From: an uncultured Pseudomonadales bacterium
Lineage (GTDB): Bacteria > Pseudomonadota > Gammaproteobacteria > Pseudomonadales > Pseudohongiellaceae
NCBI GenBank assembly: GCA_905478195.1
Contig: CAJQHM010000132.1
Location: 1 to 35,440, forward strand
Direction of reading: 5' to 3'
Length of the DNA stretch: 35,440 nt
Under the pieces are notes generated by a model. It was given only the letters and a program-made list of their open reading frames with translations, was not told the DNA's origin and did not search any database. Made by a program: the position numbers and the translations under genes. Every line of letters starts with the position of its first letter. Position 1 is the stretch's first letter. Positions 8,874 through 17,008 of the stretch are shown here, piece after piece.

Positions 8874-9009
8874 CAATAACTCAAGCATTGCTAATGACAA
8901 TACCTATAAGTCGGCATATTTGCACTTCAGAGAGCATTCCCGATAGACGTTATATACATGAGACGCCCTATTTTTAGACCATGCTTTAATCGAACCCTAA
9001 GAGAGGCAC

Positions 9010-10710
9010 ATGACAACCAGTAAGCCCATCTATATTTCGTACGCCGGCCCCGCACTACTAGAAACGCCAATGCTAAACAAAGGCTCGGCATTCTCAGAGA
9101 AGGAGCGACGCGCATTTAATCTGATAGGCCTGTTGCCGCCGCGCTATGAGAATATCGAGGAACAGGTAAAACGGGCTTATATGCAGTATAAAAGTTTCGA
9201 TGAGCCCATCAACAAACACATCTACCTGCGCGTAGTTCAAGATAATAACGAAACACTGTTCTATCGTTTACTGAACGAACACTTGGTAGAGATGCTCCCC
9301 ATCATCTATACGCCTACGGTGGGCGAAGCCTGCGAACACTTCTCCGATATCTACCGTAGCGCACGGGGCATATTTGTCTCTTATGAAGAGCGCGAGTTTA
9401 TGCACGACATCTTGCGCAGTGTCACCAAAGACAAGGTCAAGGTCATTGTAGTCACCGACGGCGAGCGCGTGTTGGGCCTGGGCGATCAAGGCATCGGTGG
9501 CATGGGCATCGCCATTGGCAAACTGTCTATCTATACATCCTGCGGCGGCATCAGCCCTGCCTATACACTGCCCGTGGCGCTGGATGTAGGAACCAACAAC
9601 CAAACGCTTCTAGATGACCCCTATTACATGGGCATGCGCCATCCGCGCATCGGCAAGGCGCAGTACAATGACTTCGTCGATCAATTTATCGATGCGGCTC
9701 AGGAGCGCTGGCCCGGCGTGCTGATCCAGTTTGAGGATTTCGCACAGCCCAACGCGATGCCGATCCTGCAGCGCCACCGCGAACGGGTGTGTTGTTTCAA
9801 CGATGACATTCAAGGTACTGCCGCCGTAACTCTCGGCTCATTGCTCTCTGCCTGCCGCAAGAAAGGCGAGGCCCTTAGCGATCAGAAGATCGTATTCGTC
9901 GGGTCTGGGTCCGCCGGCTGCGGTATTGCTGAACTCATTATCAGCGCGATGCTTTCTGAAGGCCTAAGCGATGCCGAGGCCCGGGCCAGGGTATTCATGG
10001 TTGACCGTTTTGGCTTGCTGACCGAAGGTATGCCAAACCTGCTGGACTTTCAGGAACTTCTTATACAGTCTCAGTCGGCGTTAAAGGATTGGAATCTTAC
10101 CGAAGGCGGCGACTATGCAAGTCTGCTCGATGTCGTCGTCAATACCGAGGCCAGCATCTTGATTGGCGTTTCCGGTAAACCTGGGTTATTCACCGAAGAG
10201 GTTATTCGCAGGATGCATGCAAGCTGTCCCCGCCCGATCATCTTGCCGCTGAGCAATCCATCCCAGCACGTAGAAGCGCACCCGCGGGACGTAGTTGCCT
10301 GGACAGATGGCAAGGCTATAGTAGCGACCGGAAGCCCATTCGAGGCAGTGGAATACAATGGAGAAAAATACGAAATTTCTCAATGTAACAACAGTTATGT
10401 TTTTCCTGGAGTGGGTCTGGGCATTATTGCCTGCAAGGCAAGACTTGTCAGCGACGAGATGTTGATGATAGCAAGTACGACGTTGGCTGAGTTGTCACCC
10501 GGCCAGGAAGATCAATCCAGCTCGGTACTTCCGCCATTAACCTCGCTGCCGCAGATCAGTCGCAAGATTGCCTTTAAGGTTGCTAAGACCGCAATCGAGC
10601 AGGAACTGGCACGGGTCATGAGCGACGAGGAACTGCTTGCCGCTATTGAAAGAAACTTCTGGACCCCTGCCTATAGGGAATATCGCAGAATTGCGACTCG
10701 CGCCAGATAA
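9010..10710 (+). CDS. maeA: NAD-dependent malic enzyme
   Basis: Malic enzyme decarboxylates malate oxidatively to pyruvate and CO2 with NAD. The protein is full length for the large single-domain class (566 residues). Motifs seen: [11 protein letters not shown] at the N-terminus; Y100 in [17 protein letters not shown] (catalytic Tyr region); the [23 protein letters not shown] stretch ending at Lys171; metal-binding acids in [12 protein letters not shown] and [12 protein letters not shown]; and the Rossmann motif [15 protein letters not shown] near residue 300. An AGAGG site lies a few bases before ATG 9010. It is transcribed alone. NAD preference is inferred from similarity to the MaeA/SfcA type. 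Confidence 0.95.
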   Translation: MTTSKPIYISYAGPALLETPMLNKGSAFSEKERRAFNLIGLLPPRYENIEEQVKRAYMQYKSFDEPINKHIYLRVVQDNNETLFYRLLNEHLVEMLPIIYTPTVGEACEHFSDIYRSARGIFVSYEEREFMHDILRSVTKDKVKVIVVTDGERVLGLGDQGIGGMGIAIGKLSIYTSCGGISPAYTLPVALDVGTNNQTLLDDPYYMGMRHPRIGKAQYNDFVDQFIDAAQERWPGVLIQFEDFAQPNAMPILQRHRERVCCFNDDIQGTAAVTLGSLLSACRKKGEALSDQKIVFVGSGSAGCGIAELIISAMLSEGLSDAEARARVFMVDRFGLLTEGMPNLLDFQELLIQSQSALKDWNLTEGGDYASLLDVVVNTEASILIGVSGKPGLFTEEVIRRMHASCPRPIILPLSNPSQHVEAHPRDVVAWTDGKAIVATGSPFEAVEYNGEKYEISQCNNSYVFPGVGLGIIACKARLVSDEMLMIASTTLAELSPGQEDQSSSVLPPLTSLPQISRKIAFKVAKTAIEQELARVMSDEELLAAIERNFWTPAYREYRRIATRAR

Positions 10711-10742
10711 GACTGCCTAGCTACAAAGACCTGGCAACAAAG

Positions 10743-10777
10743 GATTCATCAGACTCGCTCTACTGCGCTGATGAATC
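10743..10777. terminator. Stem-loop between convergent genes
   Basis: A perfect ten-base stem, GATTCATCAG (10743-10752) with CTGATGAATC (10768-10777), closes a 15-base loop between malic enzyme and the convergent gene at 10826. No T-tract follows, so this may be a factor-dependent terminator or an RNA 3'-end stabiliser rather than an intrinsic terminator. Confidence 0.45.
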
Positions 10778-10825
10778 ACATTCGACCTAATTGATGCGCA
10801 CCGGCAAGGTTAGACCCTGCGCTAT

Positions 10826-11242
10826 TCATTCGATCACCAAGGGTTCTTTGTTACCTTTTTCCCGCAGCCAATTCGCCGACTTAGAGACAGGCTCCCGAGA
10901 AATTAACCAGCGCTCCAGTTTATATTTACCCGGAAATTCAACTAACGCCAGGCCGATCAGTATCATCAACAGACCTTGACCAGGCAACACCAACATCGCT
11001 ATTCCCAGAAGCACAATAATCACACCGACAATATTCTTGACCAGAAAAGCCAGAACTTTGAGAGAGGGCGGAATCTCATCCGGGAGCAGTGAGCCACGCC
11101 GTGATGCTGAAAAATAGTTGGCAGGAATCCTGATAATAAACCAGGGAATAAAAGCCAGCGTGCCCAGGAAACTGATCGCAGATACTATGCCAAGTATCAA
11201 GATCAGGTTCTCATTTTCCTGAAAAAACTCCAACATGCTCAT
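10826..11242 (-). CDS. Small integral membrane protein, PGPGW-like
   Basis: A 138-residue protein with an N-terminal helix (LILILGIVSAISFLGTLAFIPWFII) and a second hydrophobic hairpin (NIVGVIIVLLGIAMLVLPGQGLLMILIGLALVEFPG). The LPGQGLLMILIGLALVEFP segment resembles the putative transmembrane PGPGW family, in which LPGPGW precedes a similar helix. Function is unknown. Met1 (11242) and Met3 (11236) are both possible starts; AGG is better spaced for 11236. It is convergent with malic enzyme and divergent from 11388. Confidence 0.75.
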   Translation of the reverse strand: MSMLEFFQENENLILILGIVSAISFLGTLAFIPWFIIRIPANYFSASRRGSLLPDEIPPSLKVLAFLVKNIVGVIIVLLGIAMLVLPGQGLLMILIGLALVEFPGKYKLERWLISREPVSKSANWLREKGNKEPLVIE

Positions 11243-11387
11243 ACCTAAATCAATGACTATAATGCGTTAACTGTATCATACTCGCCCATCTAAACAGGGA
11301 GATTGTTAGCCTATTGATGTTTTTCAACAAGCCTTATTACCCCATACTTATCAGCCTATAGCTCCTTCTAAATTTTCCACAGATGCC

Positions 11388-12035
11388 TTGAATTATCTCG
11401 CCCACAGGCGGGTCTCCTATTTTTTAAAATTGGTCCTGGCTCTAGGTACAGGCCTTTTGGTCCTGCAGGGCCGGTATCAGGCCGCTATCGAAGTGGCCAT
11501 AATCCTGTGCATCACCTTCCTCCCCCTGCTTTTAGGCCAGCGCTTTCAGGTAAAGATTCCTCATGAGTTTGAATCCCTGGCGGTCGTGTTTGTGTACATG
11601 TCGCTTTTTCTTGGCGAGGTACAAGGCTACTACGCCCGGTTCTGGTGGTGGGATATTGTTCTGCACACCGGGTCTGGATTTCTATTGGGAATTCTAGGCT
11701 TCCTCTTGGTCTATGTGCTTAACGAAAAAGAAGATATTGAGCTAGACCTGCATCCAAAGTTCATCGCCTTCTTTGCCTTCATATTTGCAATGGGCATGGG
11801 CTCAGTCTGGGAAATATTTGAATTTTCCATGGACCAGCTATTCGGCATGAACATGCAAAAGAGCGGACTTGTTGACACCATGTGGGATCTTATCGTTTAT
11901 GGAGTCGGTGCATTAATTATCTCCATACTCGGCTGGGGGTTCTTAAGGACTAGGGAACGGGATTCCTTTCTGGAAAAATGGATCGACAGCTTTATTGACA
12001 AGAACCCTCATCTGTTCAAATCGAATAAACGTTAA
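11388..12035 (+). CDS. Polytopic membrane protein, YjdF/DUF2238-like
   Basis: A 215-residue inner-membrane protein with about six hydrophobic helices. Polar motifs between helices are FWWWDIVLHTGSGFLLG, SVWEIFEFSMDQLFGMNM and GLVDTMWDLIVYGVGA. Buried acids and a His next to a Trp/Glu-rich loop, in this order, resemble the YjdF/DUF2238 group, but the match is by eye. The only plausible start is TTG 11388: the frame is open upstream to 11310 with no ATG or GTG, and the first ATG is about 70 residues in. No clear ribosome site is present, so the start is uncertain. Function is unknown. Confidence 0.7.
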   Translation: MNYLAHRRVSYFLKLVLALGTGLLVLQGRYQAAIEVAIILCITFLPLLLGQRFQVKIPHEFESLAVVFVYMSLFLGEVQGYYARFWWWDIVLHTGSGFLLGILGFLLVYVLNEKEDIELDLHPKFIAFFAFIFAMGMGSVWEIFEFSMDQLFGMNMQKSGLVDTMWDLIVYGVGALIISILGWGFLRTRERDSFLEKWIDSFIDKNPHLFKSNKR

Positions 12036-12489
12036 TCCAAGCCTCAGCTCTACTTGTCAGGATCTGCACAGCATTGTAGCCACCACGAGCAGCTTTCTTA
12101 ACAACAGGAAAGCCGAATGGGCTGTCCACAATCGGAATGTGGCCATCATGTAGGCCGAATTCTGCTGTTGCTATATCCAATTTCTGCAGTAGTTTTTCCT
12201 GCTCTAACTAGTCTACAACGCTCGACAAAAGTTCTGTCTGGGGAAGAATCTCCATTCCCTCTTGAGAGAGACGAGAAAGCTCCTCCACACTGACATTCTC
12301 CAAATCGACGATGTTAATGTCGACTAGTTTCACTAGCGCGGAAAACCCCTCTCCATTCGCCGGATCGCCTGACACATGTTGTCTGCCGACCTGAACTGCG
12401 GGGCAATCCAGATTCGGATCAAGCATGAAGAAATGATGTAGTTGCTCTCGATCTGCCCGCATCAACATTCCAGCCAGTTGGCCGCCGCC
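12016..12489 (-). pseudogene. Degraded in-frame tail or gene remnant downstream of the ADP-ribosylglycohydrolase
   Basis: After the glycohydrolase TAG (12490-12492) the same frame stays open for 93 codons to a second TAG (12208-12210). It then runs another 63 codons to TGA (12016-12018), overlapping the end of the gene at 11388. The first part contains an ATG at 12468 that would give an 86-residue protein (starting MLMRADREQLHHFFML, ending LLSSVVD). The second part (LEQEKLLQKLDIATAEFG, then HDGHIPIVDSPFGFPVVKKA) has no start of its own. The composition looks coding, but I recognise no family. Either a former C-terminal domain or a separate gene has been broken by nonsense mutations. No ribosome site precedes ATG 12468. 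Confidence 0.55.
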
Positions 12490-13635
12490 CTATTTTTCGC
12501 TACAGGTAGCCTCTACGAGTTGTGTGATCTCAAGATCAATAGCTACCCGGTCAACGAGTTGTGAAAAATGATCTGCTAGCGTCTCCCCACTGGCCAAACC
12601 TAGCAGGGTCGCCAACACGGCCCCGCGATGGACATTGTCGCCACCCAGATTCGTATTCGATATCAAACCTGCCTCCGGTGAGTCGCAATATTTGTAGGCG
12701 AGATAGAGAACGCTGGGCCAGGAGTCGGTGATGTAACAGGCCGATGAGAAAAGCTTGCCTACCACATCGTTGTCGCTATAAATCTTGCCCATCAATTCTG
12801 ACAACTGCAAACTTATACTGCGCTTACTCCAGGCACTGATCAACTGCTGCGCAGATTCCGACTCATCGAGAAAGAGAAGATCGTCTAGCAGCCCCACATA
12901 GTCTCTGCATACTTTCGCCAGGTATTGGTCTGGGTGAGTGAGCTTCAGATGGCCCTGACAGATTTCCTGCACGACATCCAACGACGTTCCGCGCAGCCGT
13001 TCTGAAAACACAATGGGGGCAATACAGACAAGTCCTCCAATAGAAGGCGTGTCATGGGTCACGGCGCCGCATTTATGACGCTGCTTGCCAGCTTCAAGGT
13101 TTGCAAAGAAGCCACGATGATAAGACTCTGCATAGGTATCCGGGTGCATGGGCGGGTCGGCGGTCAGCAGCTCGATATACGCATCCAGAAATGCTGCCTC
13201 GTCATACTTTCCTCCGCTGTCGACTAACATTCTGGTTACGGCTCGAGCACAATGGGCATTCAATGTGTTTTCACCGGCGCGCATGCCGTGGTGATAGTGT
13301 TGGTTAGGCTGATTCCAGAATTTGCGCTTACCAATTAGAATTACATCGCCGACAATTTGCTTATTAGAGACGGCCGCTCCTGCCCACCCTTTCGAGCCAT
13401 TCGACCCTCTTGAACCTCTCGCTCCGCGCCCGCCTTTGCTGGTCGAATGCAAAGACATGATAGAGGAAGGGTGAAAATCTGGTGCATCTTCGAAGTGTGC
13501 AATGCCTCCACGGAATTGCCTGTAGATATCCATGGGGTTGTAATACCAATGCACCGGCATTGCCAGAGAATCAGCGACATATAACATTTTTAATGCGGCG
13601 GTCGCACGGTTTCGAGCGAGAGCTAAATTTTTCAT
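12490..13635 (-). CDS. ADP-ribosylglycohydrolase family protein
   Basis: A DraG/ADPRH-fold hydrolase that would remove ADP-ribose from proteins or metabolites using two Mg2+ ions. The N-terminus has ALKMLYVADSLAMPVHWYY, matching the family's opening helix with its early acidic residue. HYHHGMRAGENTLNAHCAR, HPDTYAESYHRGFF and THDTPSIGGLV follow. The C-terminal LGGDNVHRGAVLATLLGLASG corresponds to the GGDxD-type metal motif, with the usual second Asp replaced by His (GGDNVH). Residues 68-86 form six consecutive Gly-X-Y triplets, a collagen-like tract unusual in this family. The stop is TAG and the frame continues in phase beyond it (see the 12016 entry). The upstream ribosome site is poor. Substrate is unknown. 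Confidence 0.85.
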   Translation of the reverse strand: MKNLALARNRATAALKMLYVADSLAMPVHWYYNPMDIYRQFRGGIAHFEDAPDFHPSSIMSLHSTSKGGRGARGSRGSNGSKGWAGAAVSNKQIVGDVILIGKRKFWNQPNQHYHHGMRAGENTLNAHCARAVTRMLVDSGGKYDEAAFLDAYIELLTADPPMHPDTYAESYHRGFFANLEAGKQRHKCGAVTHDTPSIGGLVCIAPIVFSERLRGTSLDVVQEICQGHLKLTHPDQYLAKVCRDYVGLLDDLLFLDESESAQQLISAWSKRSISLQLSELMGKIYSDNDVVGKLFSSACYITDSWPSVLYLAYKYCDSPEAGLISNTNLGGDNVHRGAVLATLLGLASGETLADHFSQLVDRVAIDLEITQLVEATCSEK

Positions 13636-13734
13636 GAATGATGGTACTCAGGTTTTATTCTGGCACTTTATCTGCGAACCAGAGTCCCTAACGGGGGTGT
13701 TACAGGGATGCAGGTCAGCCCTAGTAGCCTAGCA

Positions 13735-14271
13735 CTAGCGGACAGACTGCTGCGGCACAAGGCGCAGTTTATCCAGGTCATAACCCTCTTGCTCAATGAT
13801 GCTAAGCAGTCGCTTATAGTCATCCTCTGCGATGACAGCCTGCCGGGCCATCAACCAGACGTAATCGCGCTTGGTTCTACCTATGATTGTGAACTGATAT
13901 TCTGGATCTATGTAGACGACTCTATATTCGGCCTTGATGGGCCAAACAAACTGCATACCCCAAACCGCATTGCCAGAGCCTTCTCGGACAAAAGCTGTAG
14001 GTTGATAGGTCTTGCGCTCACCTTCAAAACCGCCTTTATTAAAGGTAAAAGTTGTGGCGACCCTTCCATTCACGGGCTCGGCATAGCTTTCAACCGCATT
14101 GTAGGCATCTGTTTCAATGAAGGTAGGAATATTGGCTATGACAAACCAATCACCGGCGAACCTGTTCAGATCTATTGACTCCGCCGTCCTGATAGGCGGC
14201 AGGTTAGAGGCCAGCTGACATCCACCGACTAGTATCATGCCGACCACCAGCAATGCTTTTTGGATTCCCAT
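13735..14271 (-). CDS. Lipocalin family outer-membrane lipoprotein (Blc-like)
   Basis: A 178-residue bacterial lipocalin. The lipobox VGGC places the lipidated Cys at residue 18. The mature barrel starts with NRFAGDWFVIANIPTFIE, containing the GxW lipocalin motif. Later strands include YRVVYIDPEYQFTIIGR and YVWLMARQAVI, the usual Blc C-terminal motif region. Blc-type proteins bind fatty acids or lysophospholipids at the outer membrane. GAGAGGGG lies just before the ATG. The gene follows the DUF6134 gene by 21 bases on the same strand, so they probably share a transcript. The stop is TAG. Confidence 0.9.
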   Translation of the reverse strand: MGIQKALLVVGMILVGGCQLASNLPPIRTAESIDLNRFAGDWFVIANIPTFIETDAYNAVESYAEPVNGRVATTFTFNKGGFEGERKTYQPTAFVREGSGNAVWGMQFVWPIKAEYRVVYIDPEYQFTIIGRTKRDYVWLMARQAVIAEDDYKRLLSIIEQEGYDLDKLRLVPQQSVR

Positions 14272-14292
14272 AACCGCCCCTCTCTCAACAAA

Positions 14293-14970
14293 CTATCCAC
14301 CAAGTGCATAGGAAGAACTCAGTGTGCGCGGCAAATTAACTGGCTCGTATCGCAGAACTTTGCCCCCTTTTACAATAGACTCGAGTGACAGCCAGCGATG
14401 ATCGTCGGCCGCATACCAGAGACTTATCGGCCCTGATGCCAGGCTAAGCGAATACTTGACTGCTTGAACGTCTTGACCCTTTATCGCCAGCACGTCCTCG
14501 CCCTCTCTTTCAATAGAAACACTTTCATACTCACCGGTTTGGCTATTGAGGAGTTGATCTGCCTGCAGAAATTCAGGGTTCCAATAGGCGAACGTCATGA
14601 TGCAGGCCGGCAGATCGTTATTCACCGAGCCGGATCGCATCCGAAAATTCTCTGTATCTGCCCTACCACGGACAATGAAATCTTTGCCATTTGCAGCTGT
14701 GTCTGCGCTGATTGAAGTGAGGCAATTGTCTCGCCAAACTTCCGTGTTCTTGTGCCTATATCTGTAGACATTAACGAATAACAATTTTACGTCGAAACGC
14801 GCTTCGGTCGTAACTGTCTGCACGCCATCGACCTCGCTTACAGAAAAGTCATGGTAGCCAATTTTCTTTCCATCCAGTAATACCTCAAATTCCCATCGAG
14901 CTTGATCTGTCAAATTAGCATTCGCGCTAGCGGCATAGAAAAGAAATAGCATTAGGTATATGTTTTTCAT
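14293..14970 (-). CDS. Exported DUF6134 family protein
   Basis: A 225-residue secreted protein with a Sec signal (LMLFLFYAASANA, cleaved before NLTDQ). The mature part begins WEFEVLLDGKKIGYHDFSV and continues with TTEARFDVKLLFVNVYRYRH and DDHRWLSLESIVKGGKVLRY, the pattern of the beta-rich DUF6134 family, whose function is not established. It may act on lipids or envelope components, because it is co-oriented with a Blc-like lipocalin 21 bases downstream and MlaA lies upstream; that is inference from context only. The stop is TAG. Confidence 0.8.
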   Translation of the reverse strand: MKNIYLMLFLFYAASANANLTDQARWEFEVLLDGKKIGYHDFSVSEVDGVQTVTTEARFDVKLLFVNVYRYRHKNTEVWRDNCLTSISADTAANGKDFIVRGRADTENFRMRSGSVNNDLPACIMTFAYWNPEFLQADQLLNSQTGEYESVSIEREGEDVLAIKGQDVQAVKYSLSLASGPISLWYAADDHRWLSLESIVKGGKVLRYEPVNLPRTLSSSYALGG

Positions 14971-15125
14971 TTCGCTTCTCTAGAATCTTGTAACTCTAAA
15001 AACCAAAGGTTTGTGCTCAGTGACGATCACAGGTGAACAAGGAATGTGAAGCCAACATATACAGGCCGATGGGCAAATATCTTGGTCTCAGTTCTAAATT
15101 ACGCATGACAAGATGACACAGATCA

Positions 15126-15785
15126 CTATTGCTGAACCTGCGCCTGGCGCCTCTGTAAGTAGAAATCTCTGAATAGCGTATAGCGATCTGACGCTGCTGG
15201 GGGCTGGGGAGTGTTTAGCAACGAGGCTCTCAAGGTCACAATCTGTAAGGCGAACAGGCTATTTCGTGTAGGCACGTGTTCTATCGTCAGAGGAATAGAC
15301 GCCACAGTATCCGCGTAACCTCCAGCAAAATCGCGCAGCGTCGTTGGGCCTCTGAACGGAAACACTATATAGGGCCCGGTTGGCATACCCCACAGGCCGA
15401 GAGTTTGGCCGAAGTCCTCGCTGTGTCTGGCCAAGCCCATGTTCTGGGCGACATCAAAAAAGCCAAGCAATCCGACAGTGCTATTGATCAAGAACCGCCC
15501 CGCATCGTTTAAAGCGAGAGCTGGTCGGCCCTGCAACAGCTGATTGGCGGCAGTGTTGGGCTCCGCCAAATTGCTGAAAAATCGCTGCACCGCACGCTCG
15601 CCAGGGTTTGGCATGACTGCCGCGTAACCCATCGCCAGAGGCTTGATCAGCACCTTGTCTGCCCCATTATTGAACGCCTGGAGCTGCCTGTTTACAGGCT
15701 CTAGCGGATCTGGCCCCATTGCGGTACACCCGGTTAAGACAATTGAACAGCACAACATTGCTAGGGGTTTAACCAAGATGTACAT
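15126..15785 (-). CDS. mlaA: MlaA/VacJ-family outer-membrane lipoprotein
   Basis: MlaA extracts mislocalised phospholipids from the outer leaflet of the outer membrane and passes them to the MlaC/MlaFEDB route. The sequence has a lipoprotein signal with lipobox LTGC, then the family-defining DPLEPVNRQLQAFN, followed by RFFSNLAEPNTAANQLLQG, RFLINSTVGLLGFFDVA, HSEDFGQTLGLWGMPTGPYIVFPFRGPTTLRD. ATG 15785 is chosen over 15791 because AGGA lies seven bases before it. At about 219 residues it is slightly shorter than E. coli MlaA. No mlaBCDEF genes are in the window. The stop is TAG followed at once by TGA. Confidence 0.93.
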   Translation of the reverse strand: MYILVKPLAMLCCSIVLTGCTAMGPDPLEPVNRQLQAFNNGADKVLIKPLAMGYAAVMPNPGERAVQRFFSNLAEPNTAANQLLQGRPALALNDAGRFLINSTVGLLGFFDVAQNMGLARHSEDFGQTLGLWGMPTGPYIVFPFRGPTTLRDFAGGYADTVASIPLTIEHVPTRNSLFALQIVTLRASLLNTPQPPAASDRYTLFRDFYLQRRQAQVQQ

Positions 15786-16181
15786 CTTCACTCATTTCCT
15801 GCTACGGCTGTTATGACGCGTTTTCCCCCTCTATATAGTCTCGTTCGTCCTAATTGGATCAATCTAGCCAATGGAGAAAACCGAATAGCCACCCAATTAT
15901 CTAGATTGTATTAGCTACCTAGGAAGGCCTGCCAGACAGGGCAAGAATTGAAAGACCCAGAAAGACGGGGCCAGTTTTCTAGATGCACTTTGTTGCACAC
16001 TAGAGAAAAATCGAAGAGATTTGCCTATATAATCTTGAGGTGAAACGATAAATTGGGTTGAAGAGTCTCGACAATAGACTCTATTCGAGATTGAATAGCA
16101 TTCAACAATAACCCAGCTCGCACAAAAAATAGCAGTGATAAACCAGCACGACTAAAAGACGACGAATTTGGAGATTACATC
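15786..16181. other. Divergent intergenic region upstream of the Tat protein gene
   Basis: About 395 bases between mlaA (minus) and the Tat-secreted protein (plus). It holds an imperfect inverted repeat at 16066-16090, listed separately. Otherwise it is AT-rich, with no coding sequence that I can support. Confidence 0.5.
16066..16090. promoter_or_regulatory. Imperfect inverted repeat (candidate operator or mRNA hairpin)
   Basis: TCTCG-AC-AATAGA (16066-16078), a single C, then TCTATTCGAGA (16080-16090). All eleven bases of the right arm pair with the left arm if the two-base AC bulge is allowed. It lies about 90 bases upstream of the Tat protein start and could be either a regulator site or a 5'-UTR hairpin. 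Confidence 0.35.
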
Positions 16182-16874
16182 ATGAGCAATAATACCGATA
16201 AGCTGCAGGGACGACGCCGATTCCTTACAGGTGTTGGACTGGCGGCAACTACTGCCACTCTCGCTTCATCAGCTCAGGCTGCGAGCAGTGACAGCGCTCA
16301 TCATGGCTTTTCCCCTGCTCGCCACGAGGAAGATGCCTGGATGGATGCAAATTCCGCCAGTCACAGAGTCTTCATCGACTCCTCCAGCACATCGGGCGGT
16401 ATTACCGCATTGAATTACGCCAACAATATATTTGTAGGCCACGCAGAAGGCTATGACGGGGAAGAATCAGACGTCTCGATTGTGGTTTGTTTCCGCCATG
16501 GCTCAACGCCTCTGGGTTATAACGATGCCATGTGGGGTAAATATGGCGAGCAGTTCAGCCAGATGATGAACCTGATGGATCGCAGTACTGATCAAGCCTT
16601 CTTGGTCAATCCCATGAACCTGAGTCGATCCGACTACGGAAATCGAGGCAATACCATCGACTCCTTGATCGCCAGGGGTGTCAGCTACGCAATTTGCCGT
16701 AAAGCGACACGCTCTTTCGCTACCAGACTGGCCCGAGCAACCGGCGGTGATGTTGAAGCGATCAATGCGGAGCTGCTGGCGAACAATGTATCCAATAGCC
16801 GCTTCGTTCCAGCTGGAGTTGTTGCGGCAACGCGCAGTCAGGAATACGGATATAGCCTGTTGTATTCAGCTTAG
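16182..16874 (+). CDS. Tat-secreted protein of unknown function, possible DsrE-like fold (paralogue of 32964-33653)
   Basis: A 230-residue protein with a twin-arginine signal (GRRRFLTGVGLAATTATLASSAQA). The mature part has HHGFSPARHEEDAWMD, a segment ending VVCFRHGSTPLGYNDAMWGKYG, and a C-terminus with GVSYAICRKATRSFATRLA and SRFVPAGVVAATRSQEYGYS. The last element (a strand with a Cys, a helix, then VPAGVxAxxRxQExGY) is the layout of secreted DsrE-like proteins, so I suggest that fold; the assignment is tentative. No metal or redox motif of a known class is visible. GGAG lies eight bases before ATG 16182. The gene stands alone and ends in a terminator at 16959. Confidence 0.7.
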   Translation: MSNNTDKLQGRRRFLTGVGLAATTATLASSAQAASSDSAHHGFSPARHEEDAWMDANSASHRVFIDSSSTSGGITALNYANNIFVGHAEGYDGEESDVSIVVCFRHGSTPLGYNDAMWGKYGEQFSQMMNLMDRSTDQAFLVNPMNLSRSDYGNRGNTIDSLIARGVSYAICRKATRSFATRLARATGGDVEAINAELLANNVSNSRFVPAGVVAATRSQEYGYSLLYSA

Positions 16875-16958
16875 GTCTGACTCTGCATAAAGAGGGTCTC
16901 TGCTGGAAGCGCCACTCGTGTAATCAGAAATTAGGCGCAGAGAAGACTGAAACAAAAC

Positions 16959-16991
16959 GCCAGTGCCTGAGACCGGTCACTGGCATTTTTT
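16959..16991 (+). terminator. Intrinsic terminator after the Tat protein gene
   Basis: Stem GCCAGTG (16959-16965) pairs with CACTGGC (16978-16984), followed by ATTTTTTATT. It lies between this gene and the convergent cytochrome gene ending at 17009. Confidence 0.8.
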
Positions 16992-17008
16992 ATTGGCTAT
17001 AGATCGCC

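Larger units (their letters stand above)
8617..9009. other. Divergent intergenic region with two repeat structures
   Basis: This 393-base region separates the cytochrome/PQQ dehydrogenase unit (minus) from malic enzyme (plus), so it should hold both promoters. It contains an 11-base direct repeat at 8711 and 8731 and an imperfect inverted repeat at 8843-8873, listed separately. I see no coding sequence in it. Confidence 0.5.
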
